Positions 25,649-33,182 of a DNA stretch of 64,000 bases are shown here, piece after piece. The DNA is from Myroides profundi (lineage in GTDB: Bacteria > Bacteroidota > Bacteroidia > Flavobacteriales > Flavobacteriaceae), in NCBI RefSeq assembly GCF_000833025.1, contig NZ_CP010817.1:2232001-2296000 (forward strand), read 5' to 3'. Positions within the stretch are counted from its first letter, which is position 1, and every line of letters starts with the position of its first letter. The position numbers were made by a program, and so were the translations under genes. The notes beneath the pieces were generated by a model. That model saw nothing but the letters and a program-made list of their open reading frames with translations, made no database searches and had not been told where the DNA came from.

Positions 25649-25826
25649 AAAAAAATAAAGCCACCGCCTAAGCAGTGGCTTTATTACACAACCTATACTT
25701 GTGAGAGTCTAAATCACATAATATGTATAATCTTATATCAGGTTGGCGGTATCTTTTTTGAACTATAATTATTAGCTTTTCCGACTTTATCTCTTGAGAG
25801 ACACTAATAATTTTTGATCTTTTGGT
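25649..25826 (-). ncRNA. Candidate small RNA from an Fnr-type promoter
   Basis: About 178 nt between a predicted start at 25826 and the U-run after a strong terminator (GCCACTGC / GCGGTGGC, 25660-25679). No plausible start codon with a frame of useful length lies inside. The 5' half folds into a stem of nine perfect pairs (AATTATTAG/CTAATAATT, arms 25767-25775 and 25804-25812) enclosing TCTC/GAGA; CAACCT (25689-25694) and AGGTTG (25740-25745) form a second stem; the terminator is the third. Expression by the Crp/Fnr protein encoded at 24091 is inferred from the promoter. Alternative: an evolutionary leftover of a duplicated promoter-terminator unit. Confidence 0.55.
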
Positions 25827-25830
25827 ATTG

Positions 25831-25874
25831 CAAATATCATCCCTGCTCAATCCAAAAACATTGACATAAGTCAA
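25831..25874 (-). promoter_or_regulatory. Fnr-type promoter of the candidate small RNA
   Basis: Palindrome TTGACATAAGTCAA (25861-25874), 22 bases, -7 element GATATTTG (25831-25838). Same geometry as the promoters at 25569 and 27742. Confidence 0.7.
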
Positions 25875-25892
25875 TAAAAACGCTTTATAATA

Positions 25893-25926
25893 AATAAAGC
25901 CACCGCAAATGCAGTGGCTCTATTAC
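25893..25926 (-). terminator. Terminator of the ABC transporter gene
   Basis: GCCACTGC / GCGGTGGC hairpin, close in sequence to the terminator at 25654-25685. The flanking GGTTGTGTAATA is also shared, so the two are parts of a tandem duplication of about 240 bp. Confidence 0.8.
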
Positions 25927-25952
25927 ACAACCTAATTTATAAATGTCTATTT

Positions 25953-27737
25953 TTAATCTTGATGTAGTGTTTGTGATATTTTCTCTAGGTTCAAGCTATT
26001 TGCCATAGCAGAGAAGATCTCATAATAGGTATTCTTATTCTCATACAGCTCCTCATGCTTACCATTCTCCACTACTCTTCCTTTTTCCATCACTACGATA
26101 TCGTGAGCATCTATAATCTGAGAAATACTATGCGATACGATAATCACTGTTCTATTCTCCTTAATCGCGTCTAAACTTTTCTTGATCTGCTCAGTAGCGA
26201 TAGCATCTAAGCTAGCTGTAGGCTCATCTAAGAAAATAATAGCAGGATCTTTTAAGAACAACCTCGCTATAGCGATACGCTGTTGTTGGCCCCCTGATAG
26301 CAGACGTGCATCAGATTCATACCCTTGAGGAAGATCGATGATCTGCTCGTGAATATACGCCTTCTGCGCTGCTAATTCTACTTCTTCTATCGTAGCATGA
26401 GGATTCCCATAACGTATATTCTCTGCTATACTACCTTGGAATATGTGATTCTTCTGTAGTACAAGCCCTATGTGCTTACGAAGTTCTTTAGTATCGTATT
26501 CTCTTAGATCTACACCATCTAACAATATTTGTCCAGAAGTAGGCGCATAGAACTTATCTAATAAATTAATCACTGTACTCTTACCTGCTCCACTCAGCCC
26601 TACAAGAGCAGTCGTCTGATTAGGTTCTATCGTCATAGACACTTCTTTTAAAGCGCTTGTCCCATTAGGATAATCAAAAGAAACATCCTTAATCTCTATC
26701 TTTCCTTTAATTTCGGTAGGAACATAAGTACCTGTTGTTTCTACTTCATGATCTGCATTAATAATCTCAAAGAAAGTCTCTGAGTAAATCATCGCATCGT
26801 TCACATCATCATAGATACGGTGAAGCTGTCTAATAGGAGCTGTAACGTTATTAAATAATAGAACGTGAAACATAATAGCTCCTACAGTCATCTCTCCTTT
26901 TAGAACAAAGTAAGCTGTCATCAGAATAATCACCACAAGTCCGAACTGCTCAATAAACCCTTTTACAGCATCAAAGACAAAACTCATTCGTCTCGTCTGT
27001 AACTGATTCTCTGTCATATCGTATTGAATCTCTTCATGCTTCTCCGCTTCTAAAGGTTCTCTCACAAAAGACTTAATGACAGTAATAGAATTAATCAGAG
27101 AGATAATACCATTGTTTTTATTCTCTCTATAGCTACGCATTTTTCTTCTAAAACCTTTTAATTTGCTAGCCTGAAGCTGACTCACATAGAAGTATAAAGG
27201 AATCATCGCTGTACTAACTATACCCACATACACATTAGCTGTATATATAAATATCAACGCTACTATAGCATTAGCAAACAAAGGCAAGATATCGATAAAA
27301 AAGTTCTGAATCAATCTAGTAATACTCCCTACTCCCTGATCTATACGAGTCTGTAGCTTACCACTATCATTCTCATCAGAGGTATAGAAAGCCATTCGAT
27401 AGGTCAATATCTTCGTAACCACTAACTGTGAAATATCTCTAGAAACATAAATACGCAGTTTCTCCCCAAAAAACTTCTGACCAAACTGTATAAAGGCATT
27501 TAAAATCTCTTTTACAATAAGAACAACAGTACTAAAAACAAGCATCTTATACCCCCAAGTTAAATCCTTCACTCCACTTACTACATCATTTAACGTATCT
27601 ACCATAGAGCGAATAATAAGTGCATTTACCTGCACTGCGAAGGACCCAACGGCTGTCAATATCAATGTCCCTATGATTAACCTCTTATAAGGCATTACAA
27701 AAGGCTTTATCTGTTTAAGTATTTTTATCAAATTCAT
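25953..27737 (-). CDS. ABC exporter, fused permease and ATPase
   Basis: 594-aa half-transporter of the MsbA/MDR type. Residues about 1-315 hold six transmembrane helices; the ATPase follows from about 335, with Walker A GLSGAGKST, signature LLSGGQQQR, Walker B AIIFLDEPTASLD and the switch His in VIIVSHS. It should form a homodimer or pair with another half; no partner gene is adjacent. Substrate unknown (lipid or drug are typical). The promoter carries an Fnr-type palindrome, so it is probably co-regulated with the ribB operon. The ATG lies four bases from the -7 element, so the mRNA is probably leaderless. Confidence 0.92.
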   Translation of the reverse strand: MNLIKILKQIKPFVMPYKRLIIGTLILTAVGSFAVQVNALIIRSMVDTLNDVVSGVKDLTWGYKMLVFSTVVLIVKEILNAFIQFGQKFFGEKLRIYVSRDISQLVVTKILTYRMAFYTSDENDSGKLQTRIDQGVGSITRLIQNFFIDILPLFANAIVALIFIYTANVYVGIVSTAMIPLYFYVSQLQASKLKGFRRKMRSYRENKNNGIISLINSITVIKSFVREPLEAEKHEEIQYDMTENQLQTRRMSFVFDAVKGFIEQFGLVVIILMTAYFVLKGEMTVGAIMFHVLLFNNVTAPIRQLHRIYDDVNDAMIYSETFFEIINADHEVETTGTYVPTEIKGKIEIKDVSFDYPNGTSALKEVSMTIEPNQTTALVGLSGAGKSTVINLLDKFYAPTSGQILLDGVDLREYDTKELRKHIGLVLQKNHIFQGSIAENIRYGNPHATIEEVELAAQKAYIHEQIIDLPQGYESDARLLSGGQQQRIAIARLFLKDPAIIFLDEPTASLDAIATEQIKKSLDAIKENRTVIIVSHSISQIIDAHDIVVMEKGRVVENGKHEELYENKNTYYEIFSAMANSLNLEKISQTLHQD

Positions 27738-27741
27738 ACTG

Positions 27742-27785
27742 CAAAGATAGAATTGTTCTAAATAAAAAGCTTTGATTTATGTCAA
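27742..27785 (-). promoter_or_regulatory. Fnr-type promoter of the ABC exporter
   Basis: Palindrome TTGACATAAATCAA (27772-27785 on the minus strand), 22 bases, then a perfect -7 element TATCTTTG (27742-27749) and the ATG four bases later. If transcription begins at the A of ATG (27737), the palindrome centre is at -41.5. Confidence 0.78.
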
Positions 27786-27914
27786 TAAATTCGCTCGTTT
27801 TCAATCTATTATATAATTACCCATTCTCATTTTGTCACATAAACACTTTACAGCCCTTGTTTTTATGAGAAATTCGCACTAGATTTACGTTAAATTTAAC
27901 AATACATTAAAGAT

Positions 27915-28562
27915 ATGAGAAAAATTACTTTATCATTAGTTGCAGCCCTAGCAATAGGTTTTTCTGCAAATGCACAAACTCCAGATGTAAAAATCGGAGC
28001 TAAAGGAGGATTAAATATTTCAAACTTAACAAATATAGATAATACATCGTCTCTTACTAGTTTTCACATTGGTGCAGTAGCTGAAATCTTCGTTAATGAG
28101 AGATTCTCTATCCAACCGGAGTTACTTTATTCTGCTCAAGGAACAAGCGTTGATATAGATGAAATGACTTACGTAGGTCTTAATGTAGCACGCCTAGAAA
28201 TGGATACTGAGATGAGAGTTAATTATATCAATGTACCTATTATGGCTAAATACTACCTATGGGAAGGTCTAAACGTACAAGTAGGTCCACAATTCGGATT
28301 TTTAACTTCTGCTAAAGCACATATAAATAAAATGAGAGTTGACGGAGTAAAAATTGATGTACCTAGTAGTTCTAATAATGAATCTATAAAAGACCAATTT
28401 AAATCTTTTGACTTTGGTGTAAACTTTGGAGCTGGATATGAATTACCTGTAGGTGTATTTTTTGATGCTCGTTACAATATAGGTATTTCTAAAGTAAACA
28501 AAGAAGGTAGTGATGCTGCTAGAAACGGAGTATTCCAATTATCTGTAGGATATAAATTCTAA
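27915..28562 (+). CDS. Porin-family outer-membrane beta-barrel protein, copy 1
   Basis: 215 aa with signal peptide (LSLVAALAIGFSANAQ, cut near residue 20) and an OMP_b-brl_2 barrel: VKIGAKGGLNISNL, FHIGAVAEIFVNERFSIQPE, INVPIMAKYYL, YELPVGVFFDARYNIGIS and a terminal GYKF. Such eight-strand barrels are common surface proteins of Bacteroidota without known cargo. It is followed by a close paralogue, and the first 28 codons of the two are nearly identical. Confidence 0.88.
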   Translation: MRKITLSLVAALAIGFSANAQTPDVKIGAKGGLNISNLTNIDNTSSLTSFHIGAVAEIFVNERFSIQPELLYSAQGTSVDIDEMTYVGLNVARLEMDTEMRVNYINVPIMAKYYLWEGLNVQVGPQFGFLTSAKAHINKMRVDGVKIDVPSSSNNESIKDQFKSFDFGVNFGAGYELPVGVFFDARYNIGISKVNKEGSDAARNGVFQLSVGYKF

Positions 28563-28736
28563 TACAGATACCTAATATAACGATGGAGGTTCTTATCATC
28601 TAATAAAAGCCTCTTATTTGTTTACAAACCTTAATACTGCCTCTTGATCTTCCTTTCAAGATCAGTACAACATGCTACGATTACTATGATAAACGTAGTG
28701 CGAGTATAATTATCAACATTTTAAATATTATAATAT

Positions 28737-29327
28737 ATGAAAAAAATTACTTTATCATTAATTGCAGCCCTAGCAATAGGTTTTTCTGCAAATGCACAAA
28801 CTCCAGATGTAAAAATCGGAATAAAAGGAGGTTTTAACATCTCTAATATTAGTAACTTCGAAGACTCTTCATCACGTCCAGCTTTTCACATTGGAGCCGT
28901 TGCTGAAATTTTTATCAATGAAAAATTTTCTATTCAACCAGAATTACTATATTCAGCACAAGGAGCTAGATATGATTATACTGAAACTATAATAAGTAAT
29001 TACTATTACTCTTCTAAAACTAAAACAGAAACATTAAAACTAGATTATATTACAATACCTGTAATTGCCAAATACTATATCGTAAAGGGACTTAATGTAC
29101 AGGCAGGCCCTCAATTTGCATTCAATGTAACTGCAAAAAACCATATGGAAGATATTAAAGAGAATGTTAAGTCTTTTGAGTTTGGATTAGGACTTGGTGC
29201 TGGATACGAATTATCTAACGGAATATTCTTTGATACTAGATATAATGTAGGTCTTAGTAAAGTTAACAAATATGGAGATTCTTCAAGAAATGGGGTACTT
29301 CAATTATCTATAGGATATAAATTCTAA
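28737..29327 (+). CDS. Porin-family outer-membrane beta-barrel protein, copy 2
   Basis: 196-aa tandem paralogue of the gene before it. Same signal peptide, same strand pattern and ending, with changes concentrated in the loops (about residues 35-45 and 75-100). The first 28 codons differ from copy 1 by two bases, both changing the amino acid. The 3' ends and untranslated hairpins are also alike, pointing to duplication with later exchange between copies. Confidence 0.88.
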   Translation: MKKITLSLIAALAIGFSANAQTPDVKIGIKGGFNISNISNFEDSSSRPAFHIGAVAEIFINEKFSIQPELLYSAQGARYDYTETIISNYYYSSKTKTETLKLDYITIPVIAKYYIVKGLNVQAGPQFAFNVTAKNHMEDIKENVKSFEFGLGLGAGYELSNGIFFDTRYNVGLSKVNKYGDSSRNGVLQLSIGYKF

Positions 29328-29348
29328 TCTAGATACCTAAATAACTAT

Positions 29349-29390
29349 GGAGGCTCTTATTGGATAATAAGAGCCTCTTGTTTTTTTTAT
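29349..29390 (+). terminator. Terminator of OMP copy 2
   Basis: GAGGCTCTTATT / AATAAGAGCCTC hairpin followed by T8. A weaker version of the same sequence lies after copy 1 near 28583-28618. Confidence 0.82.
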
Positions 29391-29403
29391 AAATACCACA
29401 AAA

Positions 29404-29430
29404 AAAGACCTAAACAATGTTTAGGTCTTA
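29404..29430 (-). terminator. Terminator of GNAT-Nudix gene
   Basis: AAGACCTAAAC / GTTTAGGTCTT hairpin with T-run on the minus strand, directly after the stop at 29437. Confidence 0.75.
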
Positions 29431-29436
29431 GTTATC

Positions 29437-30291
29437 TTATGATAGAATATTGAATACCATCAGTACCCCTGGTACCTGTATTTCTTCTTTCTTATATTCT
29501 TCTAAGCTGAAGTACTTCACGGCTCCTATTTCATTAGTAGCTTCTATAGTTTCTCCATTTAGGCTATAACTATAACAGTCTTGTTGCATCATGATATTCA
29601 GCTTCTCCCCATAGGCAGGAGCAGTGATATGATGTAAGAAAGTCAGCCTATCTACATCTAGTACTAGGTTCAACTCCTCTTCTATCTCTCGAATAAGAGC
29701 AGTTCTACTCCCCTCTCCTTCATCGATCTTTCCTCCAGGTAGATACCAAGCCTTCTTATTATTGCTATAAGCTAGTAGTAGTTTACCTTCTTCTACTACG
29801 ACAAGCCCAGCTGTCTCTAGATCTATCCAATCTTCTTCTATGACAGGTAGGTGATACACCTTCATCATACGTCCAGGAACACTAGTTAACACCTGGCGTA
29901 CACATACACCTCCCATTTTCTCATAAAAGAGATTTGCATTAGGCTCTGCATACACCTCTATATACTTATATCCTCTAGACTTAGCGATCGCTTTGATATG
30001 AGACATGATCACTCGTCCAAATCCTTTATTAATATGTGCAGGCAATACCCAAAAGTGGTCTATACATAGGTAAGGGCCTTTATCTTCTAATTCAAAAAAG
30101 CCAATATATTCATCTGCATAAAAACATTTGATAAGTTCTCCTTTTCTAAAATTAATATCTGTGATTGTTAGATCATCTGTCCACATCGACATATATTCCT
30201 CTCTGTATCCCCAATATCTCTTGGAAGCTAATGCCGTCTCTGTTAGTAATTCACAATCTGCTACTGTAGCATTTTGGTATGAAATAGTCAT
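29437..30291 (-). CDS. Fused GNAT acetyltransferase and Nudix hydrolase
   Basis: 284-aa two-domain protein. Residues about 1-135 are a GNAT fold (acetyl-CoA loop region LPAHINKGFGRVIMSHIKAI, then VYAEPNANLFYEKMG). Residues about 150-284 are a Nudix domain with the box beginning GGKIDEGEG and ending REIEEELNL, all catalytic glutamates present. The Nudix half probably hydrolyses a nucleoside-diphosphate derivative and the GNAT half acetylates a small molecule or protein; the combination could link the two steps. Substrates are not readable. Single gene with its own terminator. Confidence 0.9.
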   Translation of the reverse strand: MTISYQNATVADCELLTETALASKRYWGYREEYMSMWTDDLTITDINFRKGELIKCFYADEYIGFFELEDKGPYLCIDHFWVLPAHINKGFGRVIMSHIKAIAKSRGYKYIEVYAEPNANLFYEKMGGVCVRQVLTSVPGRMMKVYHLPVIEEDWIDLETAGLVVVEEGKLLLAYSNNKKAWYLPGGKIDEGEGSRTALIREIEEELNLVLDVDRLTFLHHITAPAYGEKLNIMMQQDCYSYSLNGETIEATNEIGAVKYFSLEEYKKEEIQVPGVLMVFNILS

Positions 30292-30711
30292 TTTATAGTA
30301 ATTGTTACAAGATAGTCAAATATAATATTTATGACTTTAAAATTCCGTTTATTCTAGTTTATTTACTATAAAAACCTCTATTAATCCAATGCGAAACCTC
30401 TGAACCAATCCCTTATAGGCTAAATAAGGTGATATTTATTATATAAGAAATTCCCTTAGGTGACACTTATGAAATACTCCCTTCATTCAAGCACTTAGAT
30501 AAAACAAAATCTTTAAAAAACTGTATATCAATACATCAATTAAAAATAACACTGCAAATACAATCTCATAATATTAGCTATAAACTGAAAATTTGATTTC
30601 TATACAAAAACAACTCAACCGTTTATCATAAAAATACTGCCCTTTATGTATATATTATGTAAATCTGTCAATATCCACAAACAAAACATTTCAAATAATT
30701 AACTTTTTATT
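30292..30711. other. Intergenic region between divergent genes
   Basis: About 420 AT-rich bases. No coding frame, RNA fold or repeat recognised other than the -7 element TAATTTTG (30712-30719) for the next gene. Confidence 0.4.
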
Positions 30712-30737
30712 TAATTTTGTCTTTCAATATAAAAAAA

Positions 30738-31337
30738 ATGACAATGAAAAAAATCATGCAATCACTTACTTGTGCTCTTATGTTAGTTGGGGCAACTGCA
30801 TTTGCACAAACACCTTCTCCAATTCACTTTGGTATTAAAGCTGGTGCTAACTTCACAAATATCTCTACTGACTTAAAAGATTACAGTAGTAAAGCATCTA
30901 CAGGATTTGGTGTTGGAGCAATGACTAGAATCGATATCAAAAAAACATATATCCAAGCAGAATTATTATATGCTGAGAAAAAGTCTAAATTCGAAAACAA
31001 CTTAGGAGAAAGTACTACTAGTACTTCTAAACAACTTGAGATCCCTGTAGTTATCGGACACAAATTCTTAAAATTACCAATGGTAAGCCTTAGAGGATTT
31101 GCAGGTGGTGTGTATACAAATACTATCGATGACAAATTATCTGGAAGTAAAATCAACGATGCAGTACAATTCAAAAACTTTGACAAGAACAATATCGGAT
31201 ACCGTTTAGGTGTTGGTGTTGATGTATTGACATTCACTCTTGACGTTTCTTATGATGGAAGCTTCAGCAAAACAAACAAAGAAATCGGAGCAAAACCTAA
31301 TACTTGGATGGTATCATTAGGATACTTCTTCCTATAG
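30738..31337 (+). CDS. Porin-family outer-membrane beta-barrel protein
   Basis: About 199 aa with signal peptide (SLTCALMLVGATAFAQ). Barrel pattern IHFGIKAGANFTNIS, TRIDIKKTYIQAELLYA, YRLGVGVDVLTFTLDVSYDG and a final aromatic ending SLGYFFL. Start is the ATG at 30738 or, equally possible, 30744; both follow a consensus -7 element TAATTTTG at 30712-30719. Related in fold to the pair at 27915-29327 but not a close copy. Confidence 0.86.
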   Translation: MTMKKIMQSLTCALMLVGATAFAQTPSPIHFGIKAGANFTNISTDLKDYSSKASTGFGVGAMTRIDIKKTYIQAELLYAEKKSKFENNLGESTTSTSKQLEIPVVIGHKFLKLPMVSLRGFAGGVYTNTIDDKLSGSKINDAVQFKNFDKNNIGYRLGVGVDVLTFTLDVSYDGSFSKTNKEIGAKPNTWMVSLGYFFL

Positions 31338-31362
31338 TAGGTCTATAAAAGCATACTATTTA

Positions 31363-31392
31363 AGAGTTACCGCTAGCGGTAACTCTTTTTTT
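31363..31392 (+). terminator. Terminator of the porin-like gene
   Basis: AGAGTTACCGCTAGCGGTAA is the first part of a perfect 24-base palindrome ending in CTCT and followed by a T-run. Confidence 0.85.
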
Positions 31393-31426
31393 ATATCATA
31401 AAATTAGAAACACTTTAAAAATTTGT

Positions 31427-31434
31427 TATTTTTG
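31427..31434 (+). promoter_or_regulatory. -7 promoter element of smpB
   Basis: TATTTTTG, exact consensus, with four bases (TCCC) before the smpB ATG, implying a leaderless transcript. Confidence 0.65.
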
Positions 31435-31438
31435 TCCC

Positions 31439-31891
31439 ATGCAAAAGACAATAAACATTTTAAACAAAAGGGCTAAGTTCGAATACGAAATACTAGATAA
31501 GTATACTGCTGGTATTGTATTAACTGGAACTGAAATTAAGTCTATACGTTTAGGTAAAGCAAATATCGCTGAAAGCTTTTGTGAGTTTCAAGGACACGAA
31601 TTATTCGTTATCAATAGTCAGATAGAAGAATACGCATATAGTAAGCACTTTAATCACAAAGCAAAAACAGAGAGAAAACTTCTTTTAAACAAAAAAGAAT
31701 TAAAATCTCTACTAAAAGATGTTCAGAATAAAGGTCTGACTATCATCCCACTTAGACTATTCTTAAACGATAAAGGTAGAGCCAAACTTGATATCGCTCT
31801 AGCTCGTGGTAAAAAGAACTATGACAAGAGAGAAACAATTAAAGATCGCGATAATAAACGCGACCTAGATAGACTTAAAAAATCGTATTAA
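31439..31891 (+). CDS. smpB: SsrA-binding protein SmpB
   Basis: 150-aa partner of tmRNA in rescue of stalled ribosomes. Family features: INILNKRAKFEYEI at the N-terminus, GIVLTGTEIKSIRLGKANIA near residue 27, and the C-terminal tail RETIKDRDNKRDLDRL. Length is typical. Its start cannot be moved downstream because the conserved N-terminus begins at residue 2, which fixes the unusually close promoter. No tmRNA gene was recognised next to it. Confidence 0.96.
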   Translation: MQKTINILNKRAKFEYEILDKYTAGIVLTGTEIKSIRLGKANIAESFCEFQGHELFVINSQIEEYAYSKHFNHKAKTERKLLLNKKELKSLLKDVQNKGLTIIPLRLFLNDKGRAKLDIALARGKKNYDKRETIKDRDNKRDLDRLKKSY

Positions 31892-31903
31892 GATATACTC
31901 TTA

Positions 31904-31933
31904 TAAAAGCATCCTTTATCGGATGCTTTTTTT
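31904..31933 (+). terminator. Terminator of smpB
   Basis: AAAAGCATCC / GGATGCTTTTTTT hairpin directly after the gene. Confidence 0.85.
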
Positions 31934-31999
31934 GTTTACATTCTACTTTTTATCCTCCACAAAGTCTCTTGACTTTTGATTACTTGATAAGGTTTGGGT

Positions 32000-32033
32000 G
32001 ACATGCAAAATATTGCATCTCTACTTTAGTATA
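32000..32033. repeat. 34-bp dispersed repeat, copy 1
   Basis: GTGACATGCAAAATATTGCA followed by TCTCTACTTTAGTA; the partner at 33036-33069 differs at only a few positions. The core ATGCAA-AATA-TTGCAT is an inverted repeat. Confidence 0.6.
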
Positions 32034-32110
32034 TTGCGTATATGCGTTGCGAGAATATATCCTCACAAAAAACACCTTCATTTACAAAATCTCTTGACTT
32101 TCGAGCAAAC

Positions 32111-32533
32111 CTAATAATCAATTCCTTTCTTAAAAGGATATTGACCTATAAGTTCCCATTTACGCCCCTTCTGTAGATACCAATCTGTTTGTAAAGAGTC
32201 TTTTGACTTCACCCATGTAATTTCTTTAATTTTGGAATAACTAACAGTATCCTTATCATAATGATTGTCATAGAAATACTGTTGTAGAACCATTCTTTTT
32301 CCTTTCATAATATATCTTGAGGAAAATCTCTCAGTAGAGTATCTGATGATATTACTTCCTTTTTCTATAGAATCGAGTTCTTTACTTAAAAAGATCTTCT
32401 TCTTTTTGCTTGTCTGTATTTTTTCTACTTTTAAGTCAGTCCTATCACTTCTTCCAAATGCAATGTTTATGCATAACAAAGTAGCTATGCCTACAAAGAA
32501 TGACAAGGTAATCTTATTAAGTAATGCGTTCAT
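32111..32533 (-). CDS. Hypothetical exported protein
   Basis: 140 aa with an N-terminal hydrophobic stretch (about residues 8-26, ending IAFG) that reads as a signal peptide or anchor, followed by a basic, Lys/Ser-rich soluble part (QTSKKKKIFLSKELDSIEKG). C-terminal segments such as MVLQQYFYDNHYDKDTVSYS and WYLQKGRKWELIGQYPFKKG suggest beta structure. No family recognised; real gene status is moderate because no promoter or partner is clear. Confidence 0.55.
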   Translation of the reverse strand: MNALLNKITLSFFVGIATLLCINIAFGRSDRTDLKVEKIQTSKKKKIFLSKELDSIEKGSNIIRYSTERFSSRYIMKGKRMVLQQYFYDNHYDKDTVSYSKIKEITWVKSKDSLQTDWYLQKGRKWELIGQYPFKKGIDY

Positions 32534-32780
32534 CTTTATATTGTAAAAACCTCTAACAAATTAAAGGTTTTTTTCTGTATATTTGCATATATCAAACATA
32601 TAGGTTTTAGGTGTTACTCCTTAAAACACACAAATTGAACCAATATGTAATGTTATTTTCTTCAACATCATTACAGTAAAAAAGTCAATCTGTAAAATCT
32701 TCATTTCAAATTTTAACACTCTTTTTAACGCATTATTTTTCATCTAAACCCACTATTCATACGGCATTAGACTAGTTTTA

Positions 32781-32838
32781 TTCGGAACCTGTTCGGAAAA
32801 AGCGCCATTTTTCCGAAGAAGCTCCGAACAATCCCCGA
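32781..32838. repeat. TTCGG/CCGAA inverted-repeat cluster
   Basis: TTCGG occurs twice, then CCGAA three times. The inner pair makes a perfect 10-bp stem TTCGGAAAAA (32792-32801) / TTTTTCCGAA (32808-32817) with loop GCGCCA; the outer pair TTCGGA (32781) / TCCGAA (32823) can extend it to a cruciform. Confidence 0.6.
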
Positions 32839-33035
32839 ACAAGGCTAACAAAAAACGTTGTAAACATTGGAAAACACTGAGTTTGAATATTATTTAGCAC
32901 TGTAAAAAACGCTGTAAATGTTAAAAATTTAACTATAAGTAAATAATCCTAATTAACATTATTTCACAATTAAAATCAACATAAAATAATCTCTAATTGA
33001 GATTATTAAAAGTAATATAGTTGTAGACATAGATT

Positions 33036-33069
33036 ATGTGACACACAAAATATTGTATCTCTACTAAGT
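33036..33069. repeat. 34-bp dispersed repeat, copy 2
   Basis: GTGACACACAAAATATTGTA followed by TCTCTACTAAGTAA; pairs with copy 1 at 32000. Hairpin pairing is retained with a G-U pair when read on the minus strand. Confidence 0.6.
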
Positions 33070-33127
33070 AACGGTTTTATGTGATACAACCCTACGATTG
33101 TGTGCCGATAGGTGTGATATATATATA

Positions 33128-33182
33128 CCGAATGCCGTAGGCAAAAGATTCCTAACTCCTAATTCTAAATTCCTAATTCTTA
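33128..33182. repeat. GCCGTAGGCA plus CCTAATTC repeat block
   Basis: GCCGTAGGCA followed by three to four units of ATTCCTAATTC-like sequence. The same family recurs in inverted orientation at 60330-60395 and around the S23 gene at 61622-62187. The last codons and TAG stop of pcm are made of this repeat. Confidence 0.65.

Larger units (their letters stand above)
32534..33127. other. Long non-coding intergenic region with structured repeats
   Basis: About 590 bases without a usable frame. Holds a cluster of TTCGG/CCGAA units (32781-32838), two related copies of AAAAAACGYTGTAAAYRTT (near 32859 and 32904) and one copy of the 34-bp repeat (33036-33069). No RNA family recognised. Confidence 0.5.

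Noticed and set aside
25668..25874. 68-codon minus-strand frame
   Set aside because: Its ATG lies within the Fnr-type palindrome upstream of the predicted transcription start, and the residues match no family; the region is better explained as a small RNA.
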